From positions 1 through 64,000 of the forward strand of contig NZ_CATNLZ010000034.1 of NCBI RefSeq assembly GCF_950101795.1: a stretch of DNA of 64,000 nt, read 5' to 3'. A model generated the notes under the pieces. That model made no database searches and was not told the DNA's origin. It saw only the letters and a list, made by a program, of their open reading frames with translations. This document shows positions 32,257 through 39,881 of the stretch, piece after piece (the stretch's first letter is position 1; every line of letters begins with the position of its first letter). A program made the position numbers and the translations under genes. This DNA is from Nocardioides sp. T2.26MG-1 (GTDB lineage: Bacteria; Actinomycetota; Actinomycetes; Propionibacteriales; Nocardioidaceae).

Positions 32257-32894
32257 CCACCACCGCCAAGATCAACGCCGCCACCGGATCCGGATCCGGC
32301 ATCGCCCCAGACCTCGCCAGAACCCTCCACGACCAGCTCGGCAAGACCATCACCGCCGTCGTCTCGCTGCGCTCCGAGTCACGCGGCGAGAAGCTCAACG
32401 GCGACGAGACCGTCAGCCTCGCCATCACCGACCTCGTCGTGATCCCCGACGACCAGGGCGCCGCCGAACACGTCCGCGAGATCGCCCACGTCGTCACCTA
32501 CAACCGCAAGCTCGCCGAGAACGGCCCCACCCTCCCCCTCGACGGCGATTCCCCCGAGCCGAAGGTCGAGGACGTCCTCGCCGCCGGCGCCCGCCACCGC
32601 CCACACGGCTACATCGCCTCGACCCTCTCGACCGATGACGACGCCATCTGCGACATCTGCGGTCTCCTCCAGACCGCCCCCATCCACTCCACCCAGGGCA
32701 CCCTCCCCGACCCCTTCACCATCCCCGACGACGACGGCGACGATCCCACCCACGGTGGTGACGGACCGGACCCCGACGACAGCGCCTACGAGCCCCACGA
32801 CTTCATCGACGACGGCAACGGCACCTGCCTCGAGTGCGACCAGCCCGAGACCTCCGCCATCCACACCGAGCCCGAGCCCGACCCGGCCGGCTGA
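32253..32894 (+). CDS. Phage protein with two zinc-binding repeats
   Basis: A 213-residue acidic protein. Two related half-sites occur: HGYIASTLSTDDDAICDICG with LQTAPIH, and HDFIDDGNGTCLECDQPETS with AIH. Each gives the pattern H-x(2)-I...C-x2-C...IH, a repeated one-zinc fold. The N-terminal part (DLARTLHDQLGKTITAVVSL) is a separate alpha/beta domain. It uses a GTG start (GTGA overlap). The function is unknown. Confidence 0.62.
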   Translation: MTTTAKINAATGSGSGIAPDLARTLHDQLGKTITAVVSLRSESRGEKLNGDETVSLAITDLVVIPDDQGAAEHVREIAHVVTYNRKLAENGPTLPLDGDSPEPKVEDVLAAGARHRPHGYIASTLSTDDDAICDICGLLQTAPIHSTQGTLPDPFTIPDDDGDDPTHGGDGPDPDDSAYEPHDFIDDGNGTCLECDQPETSAIHTEPEPDPAG

Positions 32895-32899
32895 GACCA

Positions 32900-32995
32900 G
32901 CGCCCGGGGAGTCAACGACCCACGACCACGGTCGAAGGACTCCCACCAAGCCGCCCGTTCCTTTCCAGGCGGTGGAGCACCTGCTCCCCGGGCGC
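32900..32995. repeat. Long-range inverted repeat with inner hairpins before the helicase gene
   Basis: GCGCCCGGGGAG (32900-32911) and CTCCCCGGGCGC (32984-32995) are a perfect 12-bp inverted repeat enclosing 72 nt. Inside are CCGCC...GGCGG (bordered by CTCC and GGAG) and GGAGCACCTGCTCC. This fills most of the 151-bp gap, the largest in the early operon. It may be a terminator, a structured RNA leader or part of a replication region. Confidence 0.55.
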
Positions 32996-33045
32996 CACCC
33001 AGCACCACCACCCACGCCACCACGAAGGTCGGGAGGGACCCCCAC

Positions 33046-34605
33046 GTGACCGACGGACCACCACCCCGTCACCTACACCCCGTCGAACCACCACCCGACG
33101 ACGGGCAGCCCTACGGCCGCCAGCCACCCCAAGACCTCGCGGCCGAACAATCCTGCCTCGGCGCGATGCTCATCAACACCGACGCCATCACCCAGGTCAC
33201 CGCCGTCCTCTACCCCTCCGACTACTACCGCCCCTCCCACGAACAGATCCACGACGCCATCGTCGCCCTCCACCACCGCGGCGACCCCGTCGACATGGTC
33301 ACCGTCGGCGCCGAGCTCGAGCGCCGCGGCGAGCTCCAGCGCATCGGAGGCGCCCCCTACCTCCACACCCTCGCCTCCGGCGTACCGATCGCCGCCAACG
33401 CCTCCTACTACGCCGCGATCGTCCGCGACAAGGCCCGCCTCCGCACCCTCGTCGACGACGGCACCAAGCTCACCAACCTCGGCTACGCCGGCGACATCGA
33501 CAAGGCCGAGAAGTTCCTCGGCGACGCCGTCGACCACATCACCGAGACCGCCATGCGGTTCGGCACGACGAGCGGCACCACCAGCACCGGTCTCCACGAC
33601 CTCTCCTGGATCCTCACCGGCCAAGCACCCACCGCCGCCCCACCCGTCTACTGCGTCCGCACCGACGGCCACGCCCTCTTCTACTCCGGCAAGGTCAACG
33701 GCATCTTCGGAGACCCCGAGTGCGGCAAGACCTGGGTCGCGCAAACCGCCGGCGTCCAAGCCCTCAACGCCGGCGGCACCTTCGCCATGATCGACGTCGA
33801 CCACAACGGCGCCGACCACACCGCCGCCCGCATGCTCCTCCTCGGCGCCCACATCGACGACCTCGCCAACCCCGAGAAGTTCCGCTACTACGAGCCCGAG
33901 GACGCCGACCAGCTCCGCGCCGCCGTCACCGACATCACCACCCGCGCACCCGACGTCGTCGTCATCGACTCCCTCGGCGAAGTCCTCCCCATGCTCAACG
34001 TCAAGTCCGTCGACAACGACGAGATCACCGACGCCCTCCGCCTCGTCTGCACACCCATCGCCGTCGCCGGATCCTGCGTCATCACCATCGACCACCTCCC
34101 CAAGTCAGCCGAAGCCCGCGTCACCGGCTACGCCATCGGCGGCACCGCCAAGAAACGCATCATGCGCGGCTCCTACATCCGCGCCGAGGCCCGCACCCAG
34201 CCCGCCCCCGGCCAGATCGGCCGCATCACCCTCCGCATCGAGAAGGACACCACCGGCGAGCTCCGCAAGGTCACCCCCGGCGGCTACGCCGGCACCTTCG
34301 TCCTCGACTCCACCCAACCCCACGTCACCACCTACGAGATCACCCGTGAAGACATGCCGACCAACCCCGACGGCAGCTTCCGCCCGACCGGCCTCATGGA
34401 ACGCGTCTCCCGGTTCATCGAAGACAACGACCAGTGCACCTTCACCGACATCAAGGAAGCCATCACCGCGAAGGACAAGTGGCTCCGCGACGCCATCCAG
34501 GTCCTCGTCGTCGACGGCTTCGTCGCCCGCATCGACGGAGCCCGCAGAGCCAAGCTCCACCACTCCATCGCCCCCTACCGAGAGACCGAGGACGACCGTG
34601 CCTGA
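33046..34605 (+). CDS. DnaB-like replicative helicase
   Basis: A 519-residue helicase. The N-terminal DnaB domain (about 25-145) is clear: QDLAAEQSCLGAMLINTDAI, YRPSHEQIHDAIVALHHRGDP, VDMVTVGAELERRGEL. The RecA-like motor starts near 205, with Walker A GDPECGKTW near 222 and Walker B DVVVIDSLGE near 303. HTGY-like DNA loops are replaced by GYAIGGTAKKR, so the motor is of the shorter RepA/KaiC type rather than canonical DnaB. A winged-helix-like tail (LMERVSRFIEDNDQCTFTDI) follows. GTG start with GGGAGGG upstream. No primase or loader is recognised next to it. Confidence 0.88.
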   Translation: MTDGPPPRHLHPVEPPPDDGQPYGRQPPQDLAAEQSCLGAMLINTDAITQVTAVLYPSDYYRPSHEQIHDAIVALHHRGDPVDMVTVGAELERRGELQRIGGAPYLHTLASGVPIAANASYYAAIVRDKARLRTLVDDGTKLTNLGYAGDIDKAEKFLGDAVDHITETAMRFGTTSGTTSTGLHDLSWILTGQAPTAAPPVYCVRTDGHALFYSGKVNGIFGDPECGKTWVAQTAGVQALNAGGTFAMIDVDHNGADHTAARMLLLGAHIDDLANPEKFRYYEPEDADQLRAAVTDITTRAPDVVVIDSLGEVLPMLNVKSVDNDEITDALRLVCTPIAVAGSCVITIDHLPKSAEARVTGYAIGGTAKKRIMRGSYIRAEARTQPAPGQIGRITLRIEKDTTGELRKVTPGGYAGTFVLDSTQPHVTTYEITREDMPTNPDGSFRPTGLMERVSRFIEDNDQCTFTDIKEAITAKDKWLRDAIQVLVVDGFVARIDGARRAKLHHSIAPYRETEDDRA

Positions 34606-34936
34606 CACCCACCAAACGAGTGTGTCCCCAGTGTGTCCCGAGTGTGTCCCGCAAGGGGTCCAGGGCCACCGCGAGACGAGTGTGTCCCCGTGTCCCCCTC
34701 CCTTCGGGGGGACACACTCGAACGAGCCCTCACCGAGTGTGTCCCACGAGTATGTCCCGAGCACCGCTCACGACCGTCGACAAGGCGACCGCGCCAACCC
34801 CCACCGAGGCGACTGCACCGGCACCCGCTGCCCCACCTGCGACTGCTGCATGCACTGCCCCCGCGAAGGCACCTGCTGCACCGGCTGCACCGACCCGACC
34901 TGCCAGTGCCCCGTCCTCGTCGGAGCGCCACGATGA
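34598..34936 (+). CDS. Cys-rich phage protein encoded across the repeat cluster
   Basis: A 112-residue protein. The first half is encoded by the 11-bp repeats and reads as low-complexity TSVSPVCPECVP and TSVSPCPPPFGG. The second half is Cys-rich: GDCTGTRCPTCDCCMHCP then GTCCTGCTDPTCQCP. The GTG start overlaps the helicase stop by 8 bases and the end overlaps the next gene (ATGA), so it fits the operon. The DNA repeats may matter more than the peptide they encode. Confidence 0.5.
   Translation: MPDTHQTSVSPVCPECVPQGVQGHRETSVSPCPPPFGGTHSNEPSPSVSHEYVPSTAHDRRQGDRANPHRGDCTGTRCPTCDCCMHCPREGTCCTGCTDPTCQCPVLVGAPR
34618..34758. repeat. Iteron-like cluster of seven GAGTGTGTCCC repeats
   Basis: Copies of GAGTGTGTCCC occur at 34618-34628, 34640-34650, 34678-34688 and 34735-34745. 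A 10-base copy lacking the first G is at 34630-34639, one with an A for G is at 34748-34758, and one is inverted at 34709-34719. Copies 4 and 5 extend to 13-bp arms (34677-34689 and 34708-34720) forming a hairpin with an 18-nt loop. Position directly behind the replicative helicase gene suggests a phage replication origin or a regulator array. Confidence 0.75.
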
Positions 34937-35574
34937 CGAGCGGACCCTTCGACTGCTCGACGTGCGGGAGCACCCATCCACGTGGCTGCCGGGCGCACAA
35001 GGACCCGGCGAAGACGATCCCGTGCGGGAACTGGCCGGCCAAGGGCGCCGCGGTGTGTCGGTACCACGGCGGGTCAGCTCCGCAGGTGAAGGCGGCGGCC
35101 GAGCATCGGCAGGCCGAGGCCGCGGCGGAGACCGTCGTGCGGCAGCTCTGGTCTGGGCTGGACAAGGCGGAGCCGGTGAAGGACCCGGTTGGGTCGCTTG
35201 AGCGGCTGGCGGGTGCTCTGGAGCAGCTGGTGGACGAGACGGGTCGGAAGGTCTCGGAGATGGAGCACCTGGCCGGCGGTGCGCAGCTCACCCAGCTCCG
35301 TGCCGAGGTGGTGCTGTTCGAGCGGGCGCTCGGGCATCTGCGGGCGTTGCTGGTGGACATGGCTCGTCTGGGGATCGCCAGTCGTGCGGTGGAGGTGCAG
35401 CAGGGGCAGGCGGATCAGATGCTCGGGTGGTTGCGGGCGGGGTTCGAGGCTGGTGCGGCTGTGGGGATGTCGCGGGTGCAGTTGGACGCGGTGATGGGTG
35501 GGTTCTTGGAGGCGATGCGGCGGTCGCGGGCGGGCGTGGTGGTTGGGGAACTCGAGGCAGGTGGGCCGTCGTGA
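34933..35574 (+). CDS. Phage protein with CRYHGG zinc motif (terminase-associated type)
   Basis: A 213-residue protein. The N-terminal zinc motif CSTCGSTHPRGCRAHK and IPCGNWPAKGAAVCRYHGGSAPQV resembles the HGG(x)P-containing small-terminase-like or HNH-neighbour proteins of actinophages. A long helical region with EQLVDETGRKVSEMEHL and QLTQLRAEVVLFERALGHL follows. It lies far (5 kb) from the large terminase, so a small-terminase role is only a possibility. Confidence 0.62.
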   Translation: MTSGPFDCSTCGSTHPRGCRAHKDPAKTIPCGNWPAKGAAVCRYHGGSAPQVKAAAEHRQAEAAAETVVRQLWSGLDKAEPVKDPVGSLERLAGALEQLVDETGRKVSEMEHLAGGAQLTQLRAEVVLFERALGHLRALLVDMARLGIASRAVEVQQGQADQMLGWLRAGFEAGAAVGMSRVQLDAVMGGFLEAMRRSRAGVVVGELEAGGPS

Positions 35575-35888
35575 CCGGCCAGCAACAGCTCGTGCTCCCG
35601 CAGCGGATCCAGCGCCGTCGTGCTCGCGGGTGGCGGATGCCGGACGGTGCGGTCTACGTCGGGCGGCTCCCGAACGGCCTCGGCGGCTGGGGCAACCCGT
35701 TCATCGTCTCCGAGCACCAGACCCGGCAGCAGGCGGTTGACAACTTCCGCCGTGCGCTCCTCGACGGCCGTCTGCAGTTCTCGGTCGCGAAGGTCCGCCG
35801 CGAGCTGGCCGGCCGTGACCTCGCGTGTTGGTGCCCGCTCGGCCAGCCGTGCCACGCCGACGTGCTGCTGGAGGTGGCGAACTCGTGA
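35571..35888 (+). CDS. DUF4326 family protein
   Basis: A 105-residue protein with the DUF4326 signature: PQRIQRRRARGWRMPDGAVY, VGR...GGWGNPF, and RRELAGRDLACWCPLGQPCH then ADVLLEVA. The family is found in phages and bacteria; its role is not established, and the conserved CWC...C..D motif suggests metal binding. GTG start in a GTGA overlap. Confidence 0.9.
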   Translation: MTGQQQLVLPQRIQRRRARGWRMPDGAVYVGRLPNGLGGWGNPFIVSEHQTRQQAVDNFRRALLDGRLQFSVAKVRRELAGRDLACWCPLGQPCHADVLLEVANS

Positions 35889-36055
35889 CGTACGCGATCC
35901 GCCTCGACGACGGGCGGCTCATCACCGACCCGGAGTGGCACACCCCGGGCGACGTGATGCGCGCGGCGCACGGCCACGGCGTCGACCGGATGCCGGGCGT
36001 GCTGGTCCGGCTCGACGACGAAGACCCCGACCTCGACACCCAGGAGACCCGATGA
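35885..36055 (+). CDS. Small phage protein of unknown function
   Basis: A 56-residue acidic protein (VTYAIRLDDGRLITDPEW then HTPGDVMRAAHGHG). It uses a GTG start and overlaps both neighbours by 4 bases. No motif is recognised. Confidence 0.55.
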   Translation: MTYAIRLDDGRLITDPEWHTPGDVMRAAHGHGVDRMPGVLVRLDDEDPDLDTQETR

Positions 36056-36399
36056 CCAACCACCCCTCCGCCCCGGCGATCCACGCTGCCGCCGACGCGC
36101 TCGTCGACCACGCCCACGACGTGTTCTGGCGCACCGACAGCGGCTTCGCCATGTCCAGCCGCTACTCCTACGAGTCCGCTGCTGCGTGGCTGCACCAGCA
36201 CGCCGTCGGCGTCGGTGAGGACGCGAACCCCGATGACCTCGTGCACCTGTTCGCGCCGCACGACGACACGCTCGCCGCCTGCAGAGAGACCGACGTCATC
36301 AGCACCGCTGTCGCCCTTGAGGCCGTGACCTGCGGGTGGTGCCGGGTGGAGGCGCACAAGGCCGAGGTCGAGGCCGCGCGGTCGGCGGTGACGTCGTGA
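36052..36399 (+). CDS. Phage protein of unknown function, 115 residues
   Basis: A helical protein with many His and Asp residues (DALVDHAHDVFWRTDSG; WLHQHAVGVGEDANPDD) and a C-terminal CGWCRVEAHKAE. The His/Asp content is suggestive of metal binding but matches no signature I know. Confidence 0.57.
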   Translation: MTNHPSAPAIHAAADALVDHAHDVFWRTDSGFAMSSRYSYESAAAWLHQHAVGVGEDANPDDLVHLFAPHDDTLAACRETDVISTAVALEAVTCGWCRVEAHKAEVEAARSAVTS

Positions 36400-36509
36400 C
36401 CTGCCGCCCCGACTGTGCGTGCCAGTGCAACCAGCAGGGCTGTGGCTGCCACGAACGCCCGGCCGCGTATGTCCCGACCCGACCCACCGCCGAGGAGGCC
36501 ACCCGATGA
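36396..36509 (+). CDS. 37-residue cysteine-rich micro-protein
   Basis: A GTG-started micro-gene in a GTGA overlap that ends in an ATGA overlap with the next gene. The peptide begins VTCRPDCACQCNQQGCGCHE, with six cysteines and a His within 20 residues, which is dense enough to hold one or two zinc ions. The overlaps on both sides support translation. Confidence 0.5.
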   Translation: MTCRPDCACQCNQQGCGCHERPAAYVPTRPTAEEATR

Positions 36510-36784
36510 AGACCCGGCTCAAGGACCTCGCGCTCGCCACGGCGGGCTGTGTGCTCGCCGCGGTGATCGTCTACGTCGTGCTGTTCGTGCTCTCGGTCGT
36601 GATCGTCGGCCTCGACCGCGGCCACGAGCCGGTCACCCGCTCGTCCACCGTCGAGGTGGCAGGCCAGGCCGCTGCGCTCGCGCTGTTCGTCGAGGTGTTC
36701 CTCGCCGCCGCGGCCGGCCTGGTGGTTGGCGCGTGGTTCGGTCTCGCGGCGATCCTTGTGCGGCTCACGGAGGGACGGCGATGA
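36506..36784 (+). CDS. Phage membrane protein, two helices
   Basis: A 92-residue protein with two transmembrane helices, about residues 8-36 (LALATAGCVLAAVIVYVVLF) and 54-84 (ALALFVEVFLAAAAGLVVGA), and a short loop between. It sits in the early operon away from the lysis genes, so it is probably not the holin. Confidence 0.62.
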   Translation: MKTRLKDLALATAGCVLAAVIVYVVLFVLSVVIVGLDRGHEPVTRSSTVEVAGQAAALALFVEVFLAAAAGLVVGAWFGLAAILVRLTEGRR

Positions 36785-37077
36785 GCGACCACCTCGACGC
36801 GATCGACATGGCCGCCATGCGAGCCGACACCGAGCGTCACCTCCGCGACGACACCGGCTGCCGGTCGTGCGCGCAGAACGTGCTCCGGCTCCTCGACATG
36901 GTCGAGCCGTTCCCCACTGCCCCGGCCGAGCGTCAGACGTGGGAGCGGCGTGTGGCCGGCACCGACATCGCCGAAGTCCGGATCCACCTCGACGTCGACC
37001 ATGAGGGCCGGGTCCGGATCCACGAGGCGCTCGCCGCGCGGTTGCTGCACGAGGCCGGATGGGAGCGCACAGCATGA
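36781..37077 (+). CDS. Small phage protein with CxxC
   Basis: A 98-residue protein with helix MAAMRADTERHLRDDTGCRSC followed by AQNVLRLLDMVEP, and a C-terminal alpha/beta part. CRSC is the only notable motif. The function is unknown. Confidence 0.57.
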   Translation: MSDHLDAIDMAAMRADTERHLRDDTGCRSCAQNVLRLLDMVEPFPTAPAERQTWERRVAGTDIAEVRIHLDVDHEGRVRIHEALAARLLHEAGWERTA

Positions 37078-37340
37078 GCCGCCGCACCCACGCCTGCCTC
37101 ACCTGCGCCGGCCACACCCGCCACGACGACCAGGTCTGCGCGGCCTGCCGCCGCGCGGGCCACTCCCACCACCGCGGCGTCGTCCGGCTCACCCTGCTGG
37201 CCGACGTCGCCGACCCGCTCCGCCCGACCAGGGTCGAGATCGAGGCCGGCGTCGACCTCACCGCCGCGCTCCTCGACGTCAAGGCCACGTGGCGCGGCAC
37301 CGACACCGAGACCCACACCTACCCCGGGAGGTACGCATGA
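37074..37340 (+). CDS. Small phage zinc-ribbon protein
   Basis: An 88-residue protein. The N-terminal ribbon CLTCAGHTRHDDQVCAACRR (two CxxC pairs) is followed by a beta-rich domain (VVRLTLLADVADPLRPTRVE). It is probably nucleic-acid- or protein-binding; the role is unknown. Confidence 0.6.
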   Translation: MSRRTHACLTCAGHTRHDDQVCAACRRAGHSHHRGVVRLTLLADVADPLRPTRVEIEAGVDLTAALLDVKATWRGTDTETHTYPGRYA

Positions 37341-37612
37341 ACCCCGTCGACTACGCCACCCGCTGCGCCGCCCTCACCCGCCGCGGCCTCTCCCTCGCCT
37401 GCGCCTACGACCTCGCCCAGACCGTCAACACCGTCCTCCTCTGCGAGCTCGAGGACGCGACCGATGCGGCCCTGGTCCAGGTCAGCCGCCTCCACCTGGC
37501 ACGGCAGGCCCAGGCCGAGGCGCTCGGGGCTGCGGTGTCGGCGGCGACGTTGCTGTCGGTCCGGACGGGCCCGCGCGGTGCGCCGCTGCTGTGGGACGGA
37601 GACCAGGCATGA
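37337..37612 (+). CDS. Small helical phage protein
   Basis: A 91-residue Ala/Leu-rich helical protein (LARQAQAEALGAAVSAATLL). No motif is recognised. 4-base overlaps on both sides. Confidence 0.55.
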   Translation: MNPVDYATRCAALTRRGLSLACAYDLAQTVNTVLLCELEDATDAALVQVSRLHLARQAQAEALGAAVSAATLLSVRTGPRGAPLLWDGDQA

Positions 37613-37857
37613 GGGGCCTCGTCGACTGGCTGCTCTTCGCCCACCTCCCCCTCACTCCGCTCGGGCTGTTCGGGGTCGTCTACTGGTCGCGCTGGATCGG
37701 TGACCGTCTCGACCGGTGGATCGAACGGCGTACGACGGACGTGATCGACCTCCCCAGCGGCGGCCGGATCGTGGTCCGCGGCTACCCCGACGAGATGCTC
37801 GCGGAGATCGTCGAGCAGACGGGCGGGACGCTCCGCCCACGACGGAGCGCCCGATGA
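37609..37857 (+). CDS. Small phage protein with N-terminal membrane helix
   Basis: An 82-residue protein: residues 3-28 are hydrophobic (LVDWLLFAHLPLTPLGLFG), and the rest is a basic cytosolic tail (IERRTTDVIDLPSGGRIVVR). The function is unknown. Confidence 0.57.
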   Translation: MRGLVDWLLFAHLPLTPLGLFGVVYWSRWIGDRLDRWIERRTTDVIDLPSGGRIVVRGYPDEMLAEIVEQTGGTLRPRRSAR

Positions 37858-38075
37858 CCGACGAGCGGACCTGCCCCCACGAGACGAGCGAGCCCGTCGA
37901 GGTCCGCGACCACACGACCGGCGGCCTGGTGACCGTCGCCCGGATCTGCACGACCTGCCTCGCCCAGCTCCCGGCCGCGTGGGGCTGCCCCGCCTGCGAG
38001 TGGTCCGAGACCCGCGCGCTGTGCGACCCCGTCCCGCAACTCCTCCTCGCCCGACCCTGCCAGGAGCACGCATGA
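37854..38075 (+). CDS. Small phage zinc-ribbon protein
   Basis: A 73-residue protein with CTTCLAQLPAAWGCPACEW, a two-CxxC zinc ribbon, plus CPHE near the start and CQEH at the end. The function is unknown. Confidence 0.58.
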   Translation: MTDERTCPHETSEPVEVRDHTTGGLVTVARICTTCLAQLPAAWGCPACEWSETRALCDPVPQLLLARPCQEHA

Positions 38076-38296
38076 CGTTCTACGCCTCCCCGTACGGCGG
38101 CCGGCGCTACCACGGAAACCCGTGCTGCAACGGCCTGAACTCCACCGAGATGGCTCAGTGCATGACAGGCGTCCCGTCGATCACCCGCGCCGACGTCGTA
38201 CGCCGAGGCCTCACGCCGTGCCGGGTCTGCCTTCCGCCACCACTGCTGACTGCCGTCCCCGATCCCGCCCAGCCCGTCACCTCGGAGGACTCGTGA
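38072..38296 (+). CDS. Small Cys-containing phage protein
   Basis: A 74-residue protein (YHGNPCCNGLNSTEMAQC; LTPCRVCLPP). The cysteines could form a zinc site; otherwise unrecognised. 4-base overlaps on both sides. Confidence 0.55.
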   Translation: MTFYASPYGGRRYHGNPCCNGLNSTEMAQCMTGVPSITRADVVRRGLTPCRVCLPPPLLTAVPDPAQPVTSEDS

Positions 38297-38439
38297 CCGA
38301 CACCCGCCGCCCGCCCACCTGCCGCCGAGACCACCGCGCCCGTGGGACAGACAACCCGCCGTGCTGCAACCCCGGCCACGTCCGGTGGGGTACTCAGTCG
38401 GAGAACGTGCAGGAGTCCTACGACAGGGGGCGCCGATGA
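38293..38439 (+). CDS. Mini HNH-type protein (C-terminal half of an HNH_3 endonuclease)
   Basis: A 48-residue protein. Its second half, CCNPGHVRWGTQSENVQESY then DRGRR, is the usual end of homing-endonuclease-like HNH_3 proteins (C-x-N-P-x-H-[LV]...GT...N). The first half (CRRDH) could supply the D-H of a shrunken active site, but there is no room for a complete HNH with its DNA-binding segments. It is either a remnant or a minimal zinc/DNA-binding protein. The GTGA start overlap suggests it is still translated. Confidence 0.6.
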   Translation: MTDTRRPPTCRRDHRARGTDNPPCCNPGHVRWGTQSENVQESYDRGRR

Positions 38440-39881
38440 GCAGGCCGAAGCCATGCCACCGCGACCGCGGTCTCGACACGCGTGTCGTCACTGGTGAGCA
38501 CCGGGACGACTGCCCGATCCACGAGAACCACCCCGAGCGGTGTCCTGGGACTGACCACCGTGGGTGTGCGCCGTGCACGGCCCCGCACTGCGTGATTTGC
38601 AGGAAGGCGCACTGCGACAACGACCACCCGGTGACTTGTGCGTCCTGCGTCGGGAACATCCGCACGGTGCTCCACGACATCCTCTGGCACTGCCGCCACC
38701 TCCGCTGGCAAGCCACCCGCGCCGGCCACGACGGCCACCTCGCCGCCGCCGCCCGCATCCCCGGCGGTGACGCCCTCGTGCTCTACGCCCGCGCCGGCCG
38801 GTTCCTCGAGAACCTCAAGTGGAGTCCCCACCTCGACGACGACCACCACGAGGCCGACGTCGTCCCCGTCCTCCTCCCCCTCGCCTCCTGGGCCATCGCC
38901 TGGCGCCGCTACTTCGGCCACGACCTCGCCGCCAAGGCGAGCGTGTCCGGGATCATCCGGTACCTCACCGACGGCGACCGCCTCAACACCATGGCCCAGT
39001 GCGTCGACGGCCCGGACTGGACTGCGTTCGCGTGGGACATGGGCGCGCTGCTCCGCCAGCTCGAGGGCGTCCTGCACGACGAGACCGAGCCCGAGCAGGG
39101 GATCTCCTGCTTCGAGTGCGGGCAGCGGCTGGTGCGGAAGTTCGGGCGCCCGGCGCCGTGCAAGCATCCGACCCCGGGGCGCCGGCACCTCGCCGATGTC
39201 CGCCGCGAGGCTGCTGCGGCGGCCGACCGGATCGCGGTCATGTCCACCTACCCCGAGCTCGGCCCGCCGACGTACGCCGACCTCCGCGCCGCCCGCCGAC
39301 AGCCGACCAGCGCGGAGGAGTCCGCCGCGCGCGTCCCCTGCGACGACTGCGTCCGCCGCGGGCAGGGCGGGATCGACGACCCGTCGGTCGGGCAGTCCTG
39401 GGAGTGCATCGGCTGCCGGAAGAAGTACACCCCCGGGGAGTACGCCCAGGCGGTGCGCGCCGACCTGCAGCAGGGTGGCCCGGACGGTGACGGGTGGACG
39501 TTCATCGCGATGGCTGCCGAGGCCGCGTCCACGCAGACGGGCTACCCGGTGGGGCCGGCGACGGTGCGGAAGTGGGTCGACACCGGGAAGGTGACGTCGT
39601 GCTGCCGCTGGTCTCGGGGCGTGGGCTGGGGGCAGATCCTGGTGTTCTGGCCCGACGTCGCGGAGCGGTCCGCGGCGCTGGTCGAGCGACACCTGCGGGT
39701 CGAGGAGGAGCGGCGGGTCCGGGCGGAGCAGGCGCGGCGGTTCTACGCTGTCCTGGACTCGCGGAAGATCACGAAGCGCGCAGCCGCGCTCAAGGTGGGG
39801 AAGTCGATGGGGCTGCATCCGAACCGGGTGCGGGCGTTCCTGGACGAGCTCGAGGCGGCACGGGAGAAGGAGTCGGCATGA
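38436..39881 (+). CDS. Large multi-zinc-finger phage protein
   Basis: A 481-residue protein. Zinc-type clusters are CAPCTAPHCVICRKAHCDND and VTCASCVGN (about 43-72), CFECGQRLVRKFGRPAPCKH (about 225-245), and CDDCVRRGQGG...WECIGCRKKYTP (about 305-330). The middle is helical, and the C-terminal third looks like an HTH region (PVGPATVRKWVDTGKVTSCC; GLHPNRVRAFLDELEA). Such proteins often occur upstream of the terminase in actinophages. DNA binding is likely; the role is unknown. Confidence 0.68.
   Translation: MSRPKPCHRDRGLDTRVVTGEHRDDCPIHENHPERCPGTDHRGCAPCTAPHCVICRKAHCDNDHPVTCASCVGNIRTVLHDILWHCRHLRWQATRAGHDGHLAAAARIPGGDALVLYARAGRFLENLKWSPHLDDDHHEADVVPVLLPLASWAIAWRRYFGHDLAAKASVSGIIRYLTDGDRLNTMAQCVDGPDWTAFAWDMGALLRQLEGVLHDETEPEQGISCFECGQRLVRKFGRPAPCKHPTPGRRHLADVRREAAAAADRIAVMSTYPELGPPTYADLRAARRQPTSAEESAARVPCDDCVRRGQGGIDDPSVGQSWECIGCRKKYTPGEYAQAVRADLQQGGPDGDGWTFIAMAAEAASTQTGYPVGPATVRKWVDTGKVTSCCRWSRGVGWGQILVFWPDVAERSAALVERHLRVEEERRVRAEQARRFYAVLDSRKITKRAAALKVGKSMGLHPNRVRAFLDELEAAREKESA

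Noticed and set aside
34618..34758. CRISPR array
   Set aside because: Repeats are only 11 bp, irregularly spaced, one is inverted, and no cas genes are near.
34933..35574. Firm call as small terminase subunit
   Set aside because: Only a HGG zinc motif supports it and it is 5 kb from the large subunit, so it was kept as a possibility.
36506..36784. Holin
   Set aside because: Two membrane helices fit, but the gene lies 27 kb from the lysin in the early operon.
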